DNA from: a virus
Virus record (IMG/VR): IMGVR_UViG_3300028197_000025
Coordinates: 1 to 47,158 of that record
DNA: 47,158 bases
Reading direction: 5' to 3' (one strand)
This document shows positions 5,596-12,038 of this stretch, piece after piece (the stretch's first letter is position 1; every line of letters starts with the position of its first letter). The translations under genes were made by a program, and so were the position numbers. Below the pieces are notes generated by a model. That model searched no databases. It had not been told where the DNA came from and saw nothing but the letters and a program-made list of their open reading frames with translations.

Positions 5596-6163
5596 CGGTC
5601 TTTGTGCCAGTTTGGGAACTGTCACAGGACCACTGGACAATGGGGCGAGCAATGGCAGTCTGCATCAGTGCTGCAACGTTGGTGCAGATGTAATCATCAT
5701 TACCTCCACTCTGTCCACCCTGTTGCACATTGAATAAGCAATCATCACTCTTGAGATGTGCTTCAAAATCTTCTTTAGTGATGTAGAAGATACGAACATC
5801 CGCATCAGATGGATTAATTCCGCAGAAGATGAGGCGTTCCCAGTCCTTACATACGGAAACATGATTGATGATGAACTTATCAACGATCACACCACCTTTT
5901 TTAGCGCGAGTGGCGATAGAGAACTTAATCTCTGTGAGGATATTACTGATCACACGATCATGTCCTGCCGTAGATGTTGCGGCACGTTTGACTTCACAGA
6001 ACATAGTCTCCATGAACTTAGACACAAAACGCTCACCAAACTCACCCTTTTGCTTAGGTGACATAAACACATAACCCTCAAAGGGTGTGCCTACCCAAGG
6101 ATCACTCAGATTGCTCTCAACATAAGAGCGAAGACTACCATCAGCGAAAAGATTGTCAAACAT
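5579..6163 (-). CDS. PD-(D/E)XK-like nuclease candidate
   Basis: 194 residues from MFDNLFADGSLRSYVES. Conserved-looking acidic and basic residues follow nuclease order: GEFGERFVSKFME, then GHDRVISN and LTEIKFS, compatible with E...D...ExK of restriction-endonuclease folds. An ATG 33 bases upstream (6196) exists, but the promoter -10 lies over it and AAGG sits 6 bases before the chosen ATG. The last codons (CDSSQTGTK) are encoded by a copy of the TGTGCCAGTT repeat, so the C-terminus may be an add-on. The target, host DNA or phage DNA processing, is unknown. Confidence 0.65.
   Translation of the reverse strand: MFDNLFADGSLRSYVESNLSDPWVGTPFEGYVFMSPKQKGEFGERFVSKFMETMFCEVKRAATSTAGHDRVISNILTEIKFSIATRAKKGGVIVDKFIINHVSVCKDWERLIFCGINPSDADVRIFYITKEDFEAHLKSDDCLFNVQQGGQSGGNDDYICTNVAALMQTAIARPIVQWSCDSSQTGTKTVGIAA
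5603..5626. repeat. near-complete TGTGCCAGTT-N4-AACTG(T)CACA element inside a gene
   Basis: TGTGCCAGTTTGGGAACTGTCACA is the most symmetric copy in the window, with one mismatch between arms. It lies in the coding 3' end of the nuclease gene, while other copies follow stop codons. Confidence 0.65.
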
Positions 6164-6186
6164 GAGTGCCTTGCGTTGATACAGAT

Positions 6187-6215
6187 AGTATGGCATAAAA
6201 AAAGCACCCTGTCAA
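6187..6215 (-). promoter_or_regulatory. promoter embedded in a terminator
   Basis: TTGACA (6210-6215) forms the loop and part of the stem of the hairpin at 6204-6221, then 17 bases and CATACT (6187-6192, 4 of 6 matches). It would transcribe the nuclease gene. Terminator and promoter share DNA. Confidence 0.5.
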
Positions 6216-6221
6216 GGGTGC
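6197..6221 (-). terminator. intrinsic terminator
   Basis: GCACCCT-TGAC-AGGGTGC hairpin (6204-6221) followed by seven Ts on the minus strand (6203-6197). It ends transcription arriving from the 6234-6431 gene, 12 bases upstream. Confidence 0.85.
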
Positions 6222-6225
6222 TGAA

Positions 6226-6248
6226 CCAGTTCATTAAGTGTCACAGGG
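6226..6248. repeat. TGTGCCA-family element in opposite orientation
   Basis: CCAGTTCATTAAGTGTCACAGGG on the plus strand, closely matching the copy at 14237-14259 read on the minus strand. It overlaps the stop codon of the 6234-6431 gene and is followed directly by the intrinsic terminator. Confidence 0.6.
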
Positions 6249-6431
6249 GGGCTTGTCAATTGGGGTTAATCTGTCCCACCATTGTGGATAGATCACTAGA
6301 TTAGTCGGACCAACTGTCAATGTAACATAGTTACCACCAACATCATCAATGAAGTTTATTACTCCAACATGTTCAATACCATTGGTAGTGTAGGCATATC
6401 CGTCTCCCTTTACAAAATCACTAATCTTCAT
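6234..6431 (-). CDS. small beta-barrel-like hypothetical protein
   Basis: 65 residues: MKISDFVKGDGYAYTTNGIE, then HVGVINFIDDVGGNYVTLTV. The pattern of short strands around glycines resembles SH3-like barrels. It overlaps the upstream gene by 11 bases. Last gene of the 8.4-6.2 kb chain. Not recognised. Confidence 0.7.
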   Translation of the reverse strand: MKISDFVKGDGYAYTTNGIEHVGVINFIDDVGGNYVTLTVGPTNLVIYPQWWDRLTPIDKPPCDT

Positions 6432-6648
6432 ATACTAAACACTCAGGTTCTGATGGGTTAGCATCACAATACAGTTCTAATGGTGATGGATCATGATGAT
6501 CACCTGCTTCAATCTCTGCCTTGTGATGTTCTACATAATCTTCCAGTTCATGCAACTCACCTTCAATATGGCGACGTTGATTGGGTGAGATCATGGGATT
6601 GTCAAGGATTTCTTTGTCCTTCGCAATATGAGATTCTATGTTCTCCAT
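6421..6648 (-). CDS. acidic helical hypothetical protein
   Basis: 75 residues, MENIESHIAKDKEILDNPMI... with a predicted helical hairpin (NQRRHIEGELHELEDYVEHH). It carries a His/Asp segment AGDHHDPSP and two cysteines near the end (YCDANPSEPECLVYED). No function can be assigned. Confidence 0.7.
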   Translation of the reverse strand: MENIESHIAKDKEILDNPMISPNQRRHIEGELHELEDYVEHHKAEIEAGDHHDPSPLELYCDANPSEPECLVYED

Positions 6649-6680
6649 ATTTTTGGTAATAGTGAGCGTAAACTTATGTA

Positions 6681-6857
6681 TTATTTATCTGAGGTTTGCT
6701 CAGACTGTAGACATTTTACCATAAGATGGGAAAAACGTTCCATTTTGTTGTGATGTACTGACGCAGGATGTTCTTTAAGTGCTTGTCGTAATGCATTGAG
6801 TTCCTCCAGTTCATTAGGAGTTAATGTACTACAGCGATCTGCTGGCAAGAATGACAT
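6681..6857 (-). CDS. small hypothetical protein
   Basis: 58 residues: MSFLPADRCSTLTPNELEEL, then NALRQALKEHPASVHHNKM and ERFSHLMVKCLQ. A helical pair is likely. The stop overlaps a TATTTAT motif. It is separated from its neighbours by about 30-40 bases. Not recognised. Confidence 0.65.
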   Translation of the reverse strand: MSFLPADRCSTLTPNELEELNALRQALKEHPASVHHNKMERFSHLMVKCLQSEQTSDK

Positions 6858-6897
6858 GTCGTGATTTTGATTATGTTAGTATCCTAACATATCTAGG

Positions 6898-7077
6898 TCA
6901 CTTACCCTGTTCTTCTAACAATGTCGTAAGATTTGTAGAAATCACTTCTTGAATTTCTTGCTGACTAAGACCGTTCAACCAACTCCATTTAGGATCTTTA
7001 TCATCCCACTGAAGTTTCATCTGATGTGTGACATCATCGTATTCTACGAGCAGTGAATCATCTTCGTGATTAGTCAT
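6898..7077 (-). CDS. small acidic hypothetical protein
   Basis: 59 residues: MTNHEDDSLLVEYDDVTHQM, then KLQWDDKDPKWSWLNGLSQ. The ATG overlaps the end of the 7070-7210 gene. The WDDKDPKWSWLNGLS segment is distinctive but unplaced. Confidence 0.65.
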   Translation of the reverse strand: MTNHEDDSLLVEYDDVTHQMKLQWDDKDPKWSWLNGLSQQEIQEVISTNLTTLLEEQGK

Positions 7078-7210
7078 TAGATTCCTCTTGTTTTTTTAAT
7101 TGTTTCTTGATTAGTTTAGCATAGATAACTTCTTCCTGGGTATACCAGTCAGGATGTTTCTTAGATCGTTTGATTATCTTTTTGATTGCTTTTTTATCGG
7201 ATAAGTCCAA
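7070..7210 (-). CDS. small lysine-rich protein with TTG start
   Basis: 46 residues: (M)DLSDKKAIKKIIKRSKKHP, then DWYTQEEVIYAKLIKKQLKK. A stop codon lies two codons before the TTG at 7210 and no ATG is available, so TTG is the only start. It is strongly basic with a DWYT(Q/K)EE motif that I recall from cyanophage small proteins. Nucleic-acid binding is plausible but unproven. Confidence 0.6.
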   Translation of the reverse strand: MDLSDKKAIKKIIKRSKKHPDWYTQEEVIYAKLIKKQLKKQEESND

Positions 7211-7236
7211 AGATTAGTATTAAATATTTTAAGTAT

Positions 7237-7863
7237 TTAACACTTTTTCTTCTCAAGATAGATATTAAACGAAAATGTTAGACGTTGAACGTCTTCTTTT
7301 AGGTTTCCGCATTTGACTCCATGATTTAAATGTGGGGGAAATAATACTATATCACCATCAATAAAATTCATGGGCATAAATTCCTTATAATATTCAGAGA
7401 GATTAGATTTCACATAAGGAAACTGTTGTTGTGTCCTCCAGGCAAAGTCATGATTGGCAAAGAAAAATGATCCTGGATCACAATTCTGTGCAAAGTATAC
7501 ACCAGACCATAATGGGTTCTGATCATTATGCATACTCAAATGATTATGCACCTCTTGTCCCTGTCCCTTACGGTAAGCGTTATACCAAAAGCATTCATAT
7601 TCAACCTTAGTAGGAATATTGTATTTCAACAATGTCCTCCTAATGTCAAACATGATATCTTCTTTGAGACTATCCCTTGTCTCCTGATTGACATAAGGAT
7701 CATCATCCTGAATTAAAGGAAATGACGTATTAAGAGGAACTAACCAATTTGATGGTTTACGATCAACTTTGTCCCAAGTATCAAACATTCCAGCATACTT
7801 TGCATGTTTGCTGAAATTGATTTTAATAACAGGAGTAGAGAATAGAGGTACAATCTTACTCAC
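7237..7863 (-). CDS. 2OG-Fe(II) oxygenase-like protein
   Basis: 208 residues. EVHNHLS near residue 104 gives the first metal-binding histidines, H181 in PPHLNHGVK is the distal ligand, and R194 in QRLTFSFN fits the 2-oxoglutarate salt bridge. The layout matches the putative 2OG-Fe(II) oxygenase family common in cyanophages (PF13759-type). The usual HxD is replaced by HxH, as in that family. It starts 4 bases into the end of the preceding gene. Substrate unknown. Confidence 0.82.
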   Translation of the reverse strand: MSKIVPLFSTPVIKINFSKHAKYAGMFDTWDKVDRKPSNWLVPLNTSFPLIQDDDPYVNQETRDSLKEDIMFDIRRTLLKYNIPTKVEYECFWYNAYRKGQGQEVHNHLSMHNDQNPLWSGVYFAQNCDPGSFFFANHDFAWRTQQQFPYVKSNLSEYYKEFMPMNFIDGDIVLFPPHLNHGVKCGNLKEDVQRLTFSFNIYLEKKKC

Positions 7864-8126
7864 AACTTAACACCTTGGGTACTATTGACAACTCTAGTGT
7901 ATAGATGTAGTGTACCCTCCTGTTCACATTTAAGATGCCAACGTGTCATAATAGTGACACCATCTTTAGTGCCACCAGTCATCATCTGACGACCTTGTTT
8001 AGTCATTGATGAATACAAACCATAACGAGTCTCCCAAACATAGAATACATCATCAATGAGTTCTGCACCATCAGGAACTTTAATTTCTTGGTTCTGTTGC
8101 TCCGATAGTTGCTTTTCTTCTGTCAA
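7860..8126 (-). CDS. conserved small hypothetical protein
   Basis: 88 residues, MTEEKQLSEQQNQEIKVPDG with a beta-rich body (FYVWETRYGLYSS, MTRWHLKCEQEGTLHLYTR). It overlaps the 8080-8397 gene by 47 bases in another frame. Both frames look coding at their distinct ends. Not recognised. Confidence 0.65.
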   Translation of the reverse strand: MTEEKQLSEQQNQEIKVPDGAELIDDVFYVWETRYGLYSSMTKQGRQMMTGGTKDGVTIMTRWHLKCEQEGTLHLYTRVVNSTQGVKL

Positions 8127-8397
8127 CTTTATACCTCTCTATGTGTGTGTTCATGTGACCTTCACATTGGAAATAACAATTTCTGTTACTACCATCAATA
8201 TCCTTATAGTGGAGATGGTAAGGAAATACCATATGAAATCCTCCTTCCGTACAACGAGGAGGATCAATTACGGGTCCGCGTGGTACACGAACTTTCTTAG
8301 TTTTAGGTGCCTCAGTTTTTTTAGGGCGTCCTGGTTTGCGTTTGGTGGTATCACCATCAGCAGCAATAGTGTTGCCTTTGCGATTACGAATTGCCAT
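8080..8397 (-). CDS. basic protein with an AT-hook-like motif
   Basis: 105 residues. KRKPGRPKK (about residues 19-27) matches the AT-hook core GRP flanked by basic residues, which binds the minor groove of AT-rich DNA. A more ordered part follows (FPYHLHYKDIDG, CYFQCEGHMNTHIERYKVD) with scattered Cys and His. I recall similar proteins from cyanophages. A DNA-associated role is inferred from the hook only. Confidence 0.7.
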   Translation of the reverse strand: MAIRNRKGNTIAADGDTTKRKPGRPKKTEAPKTKKVRVPRGPVIDPPRCTEGGFHMVFPYHLHYKDIDGSNRNCYFQCEGHMNTHIERYKVDRRKATIGATEPRN

Positions 8398-8403
8398 GAT
8401 GAA

Positions 8404-8970
8404 TTAATAAGATTTGATGTTGAATGATATTACCATCCGTTCATGTTCATTAGGTAGAACCTTATGATACAGTTCAGATGGGAAGATTATAACATGACCC
8501 TCAGTTAAATAGTGAGTGTCATGCATAAACCTTTGGTAAGTTTGATTTGCTGCACCACAACCAAAGAAAATAGTTTTATTAGGTTCTGTGGAGTGTAAGA
8601 TGTAGATACCAGAGAACGTACAATTACCATGAGTATGTTCTTTGTGATGACCACTTCTTTTATAGTATTGATACCACAACTCTGTGATAGAAGATCTTCT
8701 AGTTGGATTACGAATCTCAAATGGCATTTGTGCAAGCATATTATCCAGTGGATCCCAAACAATATGATCTAAAAAACCCTTTGTATTAATGAAATTATAG
8801 AAGTAAGCATCTTTATCATGGTAAGAACTATATGCTCTCTCAACGGGAGAATCAATCTCATTTCTAGCATCATCTTTAATAAAAGAAACTATGCTGTCTT
8901 TAATCTCTGAGTGGTTGCTTACTTTAGTGATGTAAAGAAAGGGACCAGGGAATAAAACAAAATTACTCAA
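8404..8970 (-). CDS. 2OG-Fe(II) oxygenase-like protein, TTG start
   Basis: 188 residues. H112 and H114 in HKEHTHGNC, H169 in SELYHKVLP and R178 in ERMVISFN mark the metal and cosubstrate sites of the same family as the 7237-7863 protein. The frame opens with TTG at 8970, overlapping the TAA of the AbrB-like gene (TTGAGTAA). No ATG occurs in frame until far inside the domain, so TTG is taken as start. Substrate unknown. Confidence 0.8.
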   Translation of the reverse strand: MSNFVLFPGPFLYITKVSNHSEIKDSIVSFIKDDARNEIDSPVERAYSSYHDKDAYFYNFINTKGFLDHIVWDPLDNMLAQMPFEIRNPTRRSSITELWYQYYKRSGHHKEHTHGNCTFSGIYILHSTEPNKTIFFGCGAANQTYQRFMHDTHYLTEGHVIIFPSELYHKVLPNEHERMVISFNIKSY

Positions 8971-9118
8971 TTTTCCTTAGTGTGAATGATTCATCTGGAT
9001 TAACTAACCATTCCAGTTTATCTCCGGGTTTCCAACCTAATTGATTTAACAGATCTTCAGGTATAGTAAGCACACCTTCGTCATCAACAGGAACAGTATA
9101 CCTATTGTTATTAGTCAT
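8963..9118 (-). CDS. AbrB/SpoVT-like small protein
   Basis: 51 residues. YTVPVDDEGVLTIPEDLLNQ followed by LGWKPGDKLEW is the swapped-hairpin barrel signature of AbrB/SpoVT-type domains. In bacteria these bind DNA as dimers, often as antitoxins or transition-state regulators. No toxin partner is next to it. It overlaps both neighbours (TGATG before, TTGAGTAA after). It may regulate phage or host genes; that is inference. Confidence 0.72.
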   Translation of the reverse strand: MTNNNRYTVPVDDEGVLTIPEDLLNQLGWKPGDKLEWLVNPDESFTLRKIE

Positions 9119-9294
9119 CAGTCAGAAGCTCTCCATTCGTTCGTCTTTGTTGCTTGTTTTTCTTGGAACTGCTCAACTAACTGAAGAATTTTATATGATC
9201 TCTCCTGTGCTATCGCTTCATTCCATTCTTTTTGATTAAAAGATCTGCGAAGTTCTTTTGAAATTGCTTCAAGTAACATATGATAGTGTGTCAT
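9118..9294 (-). CDS. small helical hypothetical protein
   Basis: 58 residues, MTHYHMLLEAISKELRRSFN with one long charged helix (EWNEAIAQERSYKILQLVE). Its leader carries a TATAAT box 23 bases upstream, so it heads the 9.3-6.2 kb chain. Not recognised. Confidence 0.65.
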   Translation of the reverse strand: MTHYHMLLEAISKELRRSFNQKEWNEAIAQERSYKILQLVEQFQEKQATKTNEWRASD

Positions 9295-9313
9295 TGCGGG
9301 TAGACAACTAATA

Positions 9314-9325
9314 GTAATTATAACA
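9314..9325 (-). promoter_or_regulatory. extended -10 promoter
   Basis: Minus-strand TGTTATAAT (-10 at 9317-9322) with no convincing -35. It lies just after the stop of the 9331-9849 oxygenase gene and before the 9294 start. Confidence 0.45.
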
Positions 9326-9330
9326 CATCT

Positions 9331-9849
9331 TTACACCCAAATATGCAAGACTATAATTTTCTTGATACCTTCTATAACAGGACAACCACGATGAGGAAAT
9401 GTAAATGAAGATGGGAATATAACTGTCTTTCCTGATTCTGGTACGATCAACTGATCTTCAAACTCTGTCTCACCACCTTTAAAGTCATCATTCAAATATG
9501 TTATTGATGAAATAATCCTCCCCCAATCGGTATTCACTGGATGCGTTGCATCACCATCATGATGCCAGTTATACTGTTGGTTTACATTATACAGACTTAA
9601 CCTTGCATCAATAGAATATCCATGAGAGACAGATTTAATCAATTGAGCGGCAACTCTATCTGATAGAGAGTTTACATATTGACCGATCAATAGGGATGGA
9701 TCAGGATAATCATCACTAATGTCTACCAGTTCACGATCACCATTACCGGGAAATGATTGTTCACCCTTCCAGTCATTAAACATTTCACGATAGCGACATA
9801 AGTGTGCCTCTGACCAAACCTCACCATAAAATATATTACTGTTCCTCAT
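9331..9849 (-). CDS. 2OG-Fe(II) oxygenase (prolyl hydroxylase-like)
   Basis: 172 residues. H96-x-D98 in NWHHDGD, H153 in FPHRG, and K163/K164 after IEGI in place of the usual Arg or Lys for 2-oxoglutarate. The segment ITYLNDDFKGGETEFEDQ is the classical P4H-like core. It is short, so mostly the catalytic barrel. It overlaps the membrane-protein gene by 14 bases. Substrate unknown. Confidence 0.88.
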   Translation of the reverse strand: MRNSNIFYGEVWSEAHLCRYREMFNDWKGEQSFPGNGDRELVDISDDYPDPSLLIGQYVNSLSDRVAAQLIKSVSHGYSIDARLSLYNVNQQYNWHHDGDATHPVNTDWGRIISSITYLNDDFKGGETEFEDQLIVPESGKTVIFPSSFTFPHRGCPVIEGIKKIIVLHIWV

Positions 9850-10057
9850 TGTCTTTCATAATTTTTTTATATCTACGCTTCATCATCCACGTATCAAATT
9901 TAATCCGTGGATACATACGAGCAATGAAAAGGAGACGACGGATGTTTATCCATGCTCCCCGTACTTGTAAGTCAATGTAAAGTGATGCGTTGGGTTCAGT
10001 AAAAATTAAATAAGCAAAGATAGCAACCACCACAAAAATGGTGTATTGGTATATCAT
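9836..10057 (-). CDS. small membrane protein
   Basis: 73 residues from MIYQYTIFVVVAIFAYLIF, one clear N-terminal transmembrane helix followed by a basic cytoplasmic tail (MKRRYKKIMKDNEEQ). The longer frame start is rejected because the ATG at 10057 overlaps the preceding stop (ATGA). Function is unknown. Confidence 0.7.
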   Translation of the reverse strand: MIYQYTIFVVVAIFAYLIFTEPNASLYIDLQVRGAWINIRRLLFIARMYPRIKFDTWMMKRRYKKIMKDNEEQ

Positions 10058-10239
10058 TGCTCGCTCAATACCTCCAGGCACATGACATCAATATCTTTCT
10101 CATTGTTATAATCCATGAACCACTCACCGAATTCTTCTGCCAGTGCTTTAGCATTTTCGGTTTCTCCTGCATCCAAGGCAGCACCAATAAGACCATCAAT
10201 GTCGCAAAGAATGTCTTCAACTTGATTAAGATTATTCAT
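10054..10239 (-). CDS. small acidic helical protein
   Basis: 61 residues: MNNLNQVEDILCDIDGLIGA, then ALDAGETENAKALAEEFGEW. Two amphipathic helices, resembling tetratricopeptide-like or partner-binding small proteins. Not recognised. It follows tRNA-Ser. Confidence 0.68.
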   Translation of the reverse strand: MNNLNQVEDILCDIDGLIGAALDAGETENAKALAEEFGEWFMDYNNEKDIDVMCLEVLSEQ

Positions 10240-10277
10240 GAAAAAAAAGCGAAGGATTTAGTGGAGTTAAACTCCAA

Positions 10278-10365
10278 CGGAGAGGGTGGGATTTGAACCC
10301 ACGGATGCTACTAACATCTCTAGTTTTCAAGACTAGCGCGATCAGCCGGGCTCTGCCACCACTCC
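10278..10365 (-). tRNA. tRNA-Ser (anticodon UGA)
   Basis: Minus strand GGAGTGG...CCTCTCC forms the acceptor stem with one U-U mismatch. The anticodon arm CTAGT-CTTGAAA-ACTAG gives UGA. A long variable arm and T arm GTGGG-TTCAAAT-CCCAC are present. No CCA is encoded. It reads UCA codons. The mismatch might weaken aminoacylation or be corrected by modification. Confidence 0.93.
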
Positions 10366-10390
10366 AATAAAAGAGAGACCGTAGTCTCTC
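10366..10390 (-). terminator. intrinsic terminator after the beta-barrel gene
   Basis: GAGAGAC-TACG-GTCTCTC (10390-10373 read on minus) followed by TTTTATT, 13 bases after the 10404 stop and directly before tRNA-Ser. The UACG tetraloop is unusually stable. Confidence 0.8.
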
Positions 10391-10403
10391 AGAGTTAATT
10401 AGA

Positions 10404-10778
10404 TCAGAAGTTGTACTTCACACCCAATTTACCAGCATATCCACGGTCAAGATCTTCGTCACCTGAACCGACGAATGAAACTTCACCATATGCACCGAGT
10501 GCTTCAGTCAGACTCAAACCAAGACCTGCCTTACCTGAAGGAACGGTGTCAGCATCACCACCGTCAGGAGTCAGCACGGTAGCACCACCCTGAACGTAGT
10601 AAGAACCTGTGTCACTGAAGGCACCTTCGTACCCTACGTGAACGTCCGTTCCAGCACCGTTGTACTCTGATCCAGTCCAACCGGCATTGGTTTCTACGTT
10701 GACGTAGGGACCGGCTAGGGCAGCTGCAGGAGCGAATGCAATAGCGGCGGCTGCAGCTGCAATAGTCGTTTTAAACAT
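10404..10778 (-). CDS. secreted beta-barrel-like protein
   Basis: 124 residues. An N-terminal signal peptide (MFKTTIAAAAAAIAFAPAAALA) is followed by GPYVNVETNAGWTG and alternating beta strands, ending in LGVKYNF, with the terminal Phe typical of outer-membrane proteins sorted by the BAM complex. It is too short for more than about six to eight strands. It has its own late-type promoter, 5' stem and terminator, so it is probably highly expressed. The role may be host envelope modification or superinfection exclusion; that is inference. Confidence 0.82.
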   Translation of the reverse strand: MFKTTIAAAAAAIAFAPAAALAGPYVNVETNAGWTGSEYNGAGTDVHVGYEGAFSDTGSYYVQGGATVLTPDGGDADTVPSGKAGLGLSLTEALGAYGEVSFVGSGDEDLDRGYAGKLGVKYNF

Positions 10779-10839
10779 TGAAATAATTCTCCGTAGTGAA
10801 TAGTTTGTAAGTATGTCTTAGCGTTATGCTAGGACGATT

Positions 10840-10847
10840 TATTTATT
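10840..10847 (-). promoter_or_regulatory. T4-type late promoter
   Basis: Minus strand AATAAATA, 7 of 8 to TATAAATA, within the last bases before and overlapping the end region of cobS. A TAGC/GCTA mini-hairpin follows and CGGAG lies 11 bases before ATG of the beta-barrel gene. Confidence 0.55.
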
Positions 10848-10850
10848 GTA

Positions 10851-11960
10851 TCAGAAAGTCTGTGGACTGTCAACCTTTTCGGTTTCCACACCAACGCTAG
10901 CGTCAAGTTTATCATACAACTCAATGAAAGACTGTTTAGTCTCATCATCAAAGCGGTTGACACAAACCTCAATAGACTTCATACGCTTACCAAAAATTTT
11001 GAATGCATGGATGATGTGGACCAGGCGACGTGTTGAGATCACTTCATCAATGCCTCCGTCATTGAAGGTCTTACGAATAATATCTGCCCACTGAGCAAGT
11101 TTCTCACAGAACTCACGATCTTCCAGACCAAGATCAAGAGAAACACCTTCAAGGATGCGCTGCTCAATCTTAGGTGTAGGATAGTCCTGCTCAAAGGTAA
11201 GAGCAAAACGCTCAAGAAATGCTTCATTCAGTACATTAGTACCGATGAAACGACCGTCATCAGAACCCTTACCTTTAGTATTGGCAGTGGCGATGACATT
11301 GAAACCAGCAGAGGGTTTTACATATTGACCAGTCTTCTTGAGGAATACACCTTTGCCCTCAAGAATTGATTGGAGACACATAATTTTATTGCTGGCAAGA
11401 TCAATCTCATCCAACAACAGAATAGCGCCGCGCTCCAATGCTTCAATCACAGGACCATTGTGCCAAACAGTGTTACCATTAATTAAACGGAAACCACCGA
11501 TCAAGTCATCCTCATCAGTTTCAATGGTAAGGTTGACACGAATAAGTTCACGACCAAGTGCAGCACATGCTTGCTCTACACTGAAAGTTTTACCATTACC
11601 AGATAAACCAGTGATAAACACAGGGTAAAAGATGTTAGAAGAAATAATCTTCTTGAGATCACCATAGTTACCAAAAGGGACGAAGGTATCATCTTTAGAT
11701 GGTACTAAGTTTTGTGTGATCGGTTCAACTACAATAGGAGCAGAAGGTGCTTCATATGTTTGCTCAAGTTTTTCTTGAACTGAAAGATTCCACTTGCCAT
11801 AACCGACCTTGTACTTATCAATACGCTTCATGATAGTAGGATAAGACACACCAAACTCGCTCGCGGCAGAGCGAACAGCACTAGCACCAAACTCATCACC
11901 GTGGTGAGTTGAGATGAATGCAGTCAGAGCGTTCATGTCAATGTTAATCTTGCGGGGCAT
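10851..11960 (-). CDS. cobS: CobS-like AAA+ ATPase (MoxR type)
   Basis: 369 residues. Walker A GLSGNGKT (about 118-125), Walker B AILLLDEID (about 179-187), sensor-1-like NVIATANT, and arginine-rich C-terminal lid (STRRLVHIIHAF). In bacteria CobS is the ATPase subunit of aerobic cobaltochelatase, inserting cobalt into the corrin ring with CobN and CobT. The first 60 residues form a helix-turn-helix-like head (SAASEFGVSYPTIMKRID) not typical of chelatase. The CobT-like gene lies immediately upstream, so the pair may act as a MoxR-VWA chaperone system. No CobN-like large subunit is seen here. Confidence 0.9.
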   Translation of the reverse strand: MPRKINIDMNALTAFISTHHGDEFGASAVRSAASEFGVSYPTIMKRIDKYKVGYGKWNLSVQEKLEQTYEAPSAPIVVEPITQNLVPSKDDTFVPFGNYGDLKKIISSNIFYPVFITGLSGNGKTFSVEQACAALGRELIRVNLTIETDEDDLIGGFRLINGNTVWHNGPVIEALERGAILLLDEIDLASNKIMCLQSILEGKGVFLKKTGQYVKPSAGFNVIATANTKGKGSDDGRFIGTNVLNEAFLERFALTFEQDYPTPKIEQRILEGVSLDLGLEDREFCEKLAQWADIIRKTFNDGGIDEVISTRRLVHIIHAFKIFGKRMKSIEVCVNRFDDETKQSFIELYDKLDASVGVETEKVDSPQTF

Positions 11961-12000
11961 GTGCTTTGGTTGTGAACAATGTTAATATACAGTATTTGGA

Positions 12001-12038
12001 GGGTCATGGGTGAGACCCTGTGCCACTTTACAAACTGG
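12001..12038. repeat. TGTGCCA element with hairpin after the CobT-like gene
   Basis: GGGTC...GACCC hairpin (12001-12018) abutting CCCTGTGCCACTTTACAAACTGG (12016-12038). On the minus strand it starts right after the TGA of the CobT-like gene and ends about 40 bases before cobS. Confidence 0.6.

Noticed and set aside
6164-6196. Upstream start MPYYLYQRKAL for the nuclease-like protein
   Set aside because: The promoter -10 box overlaps this ATG, so the mRNA would start at or after it; MFDN at 6163 has an AAGG site.
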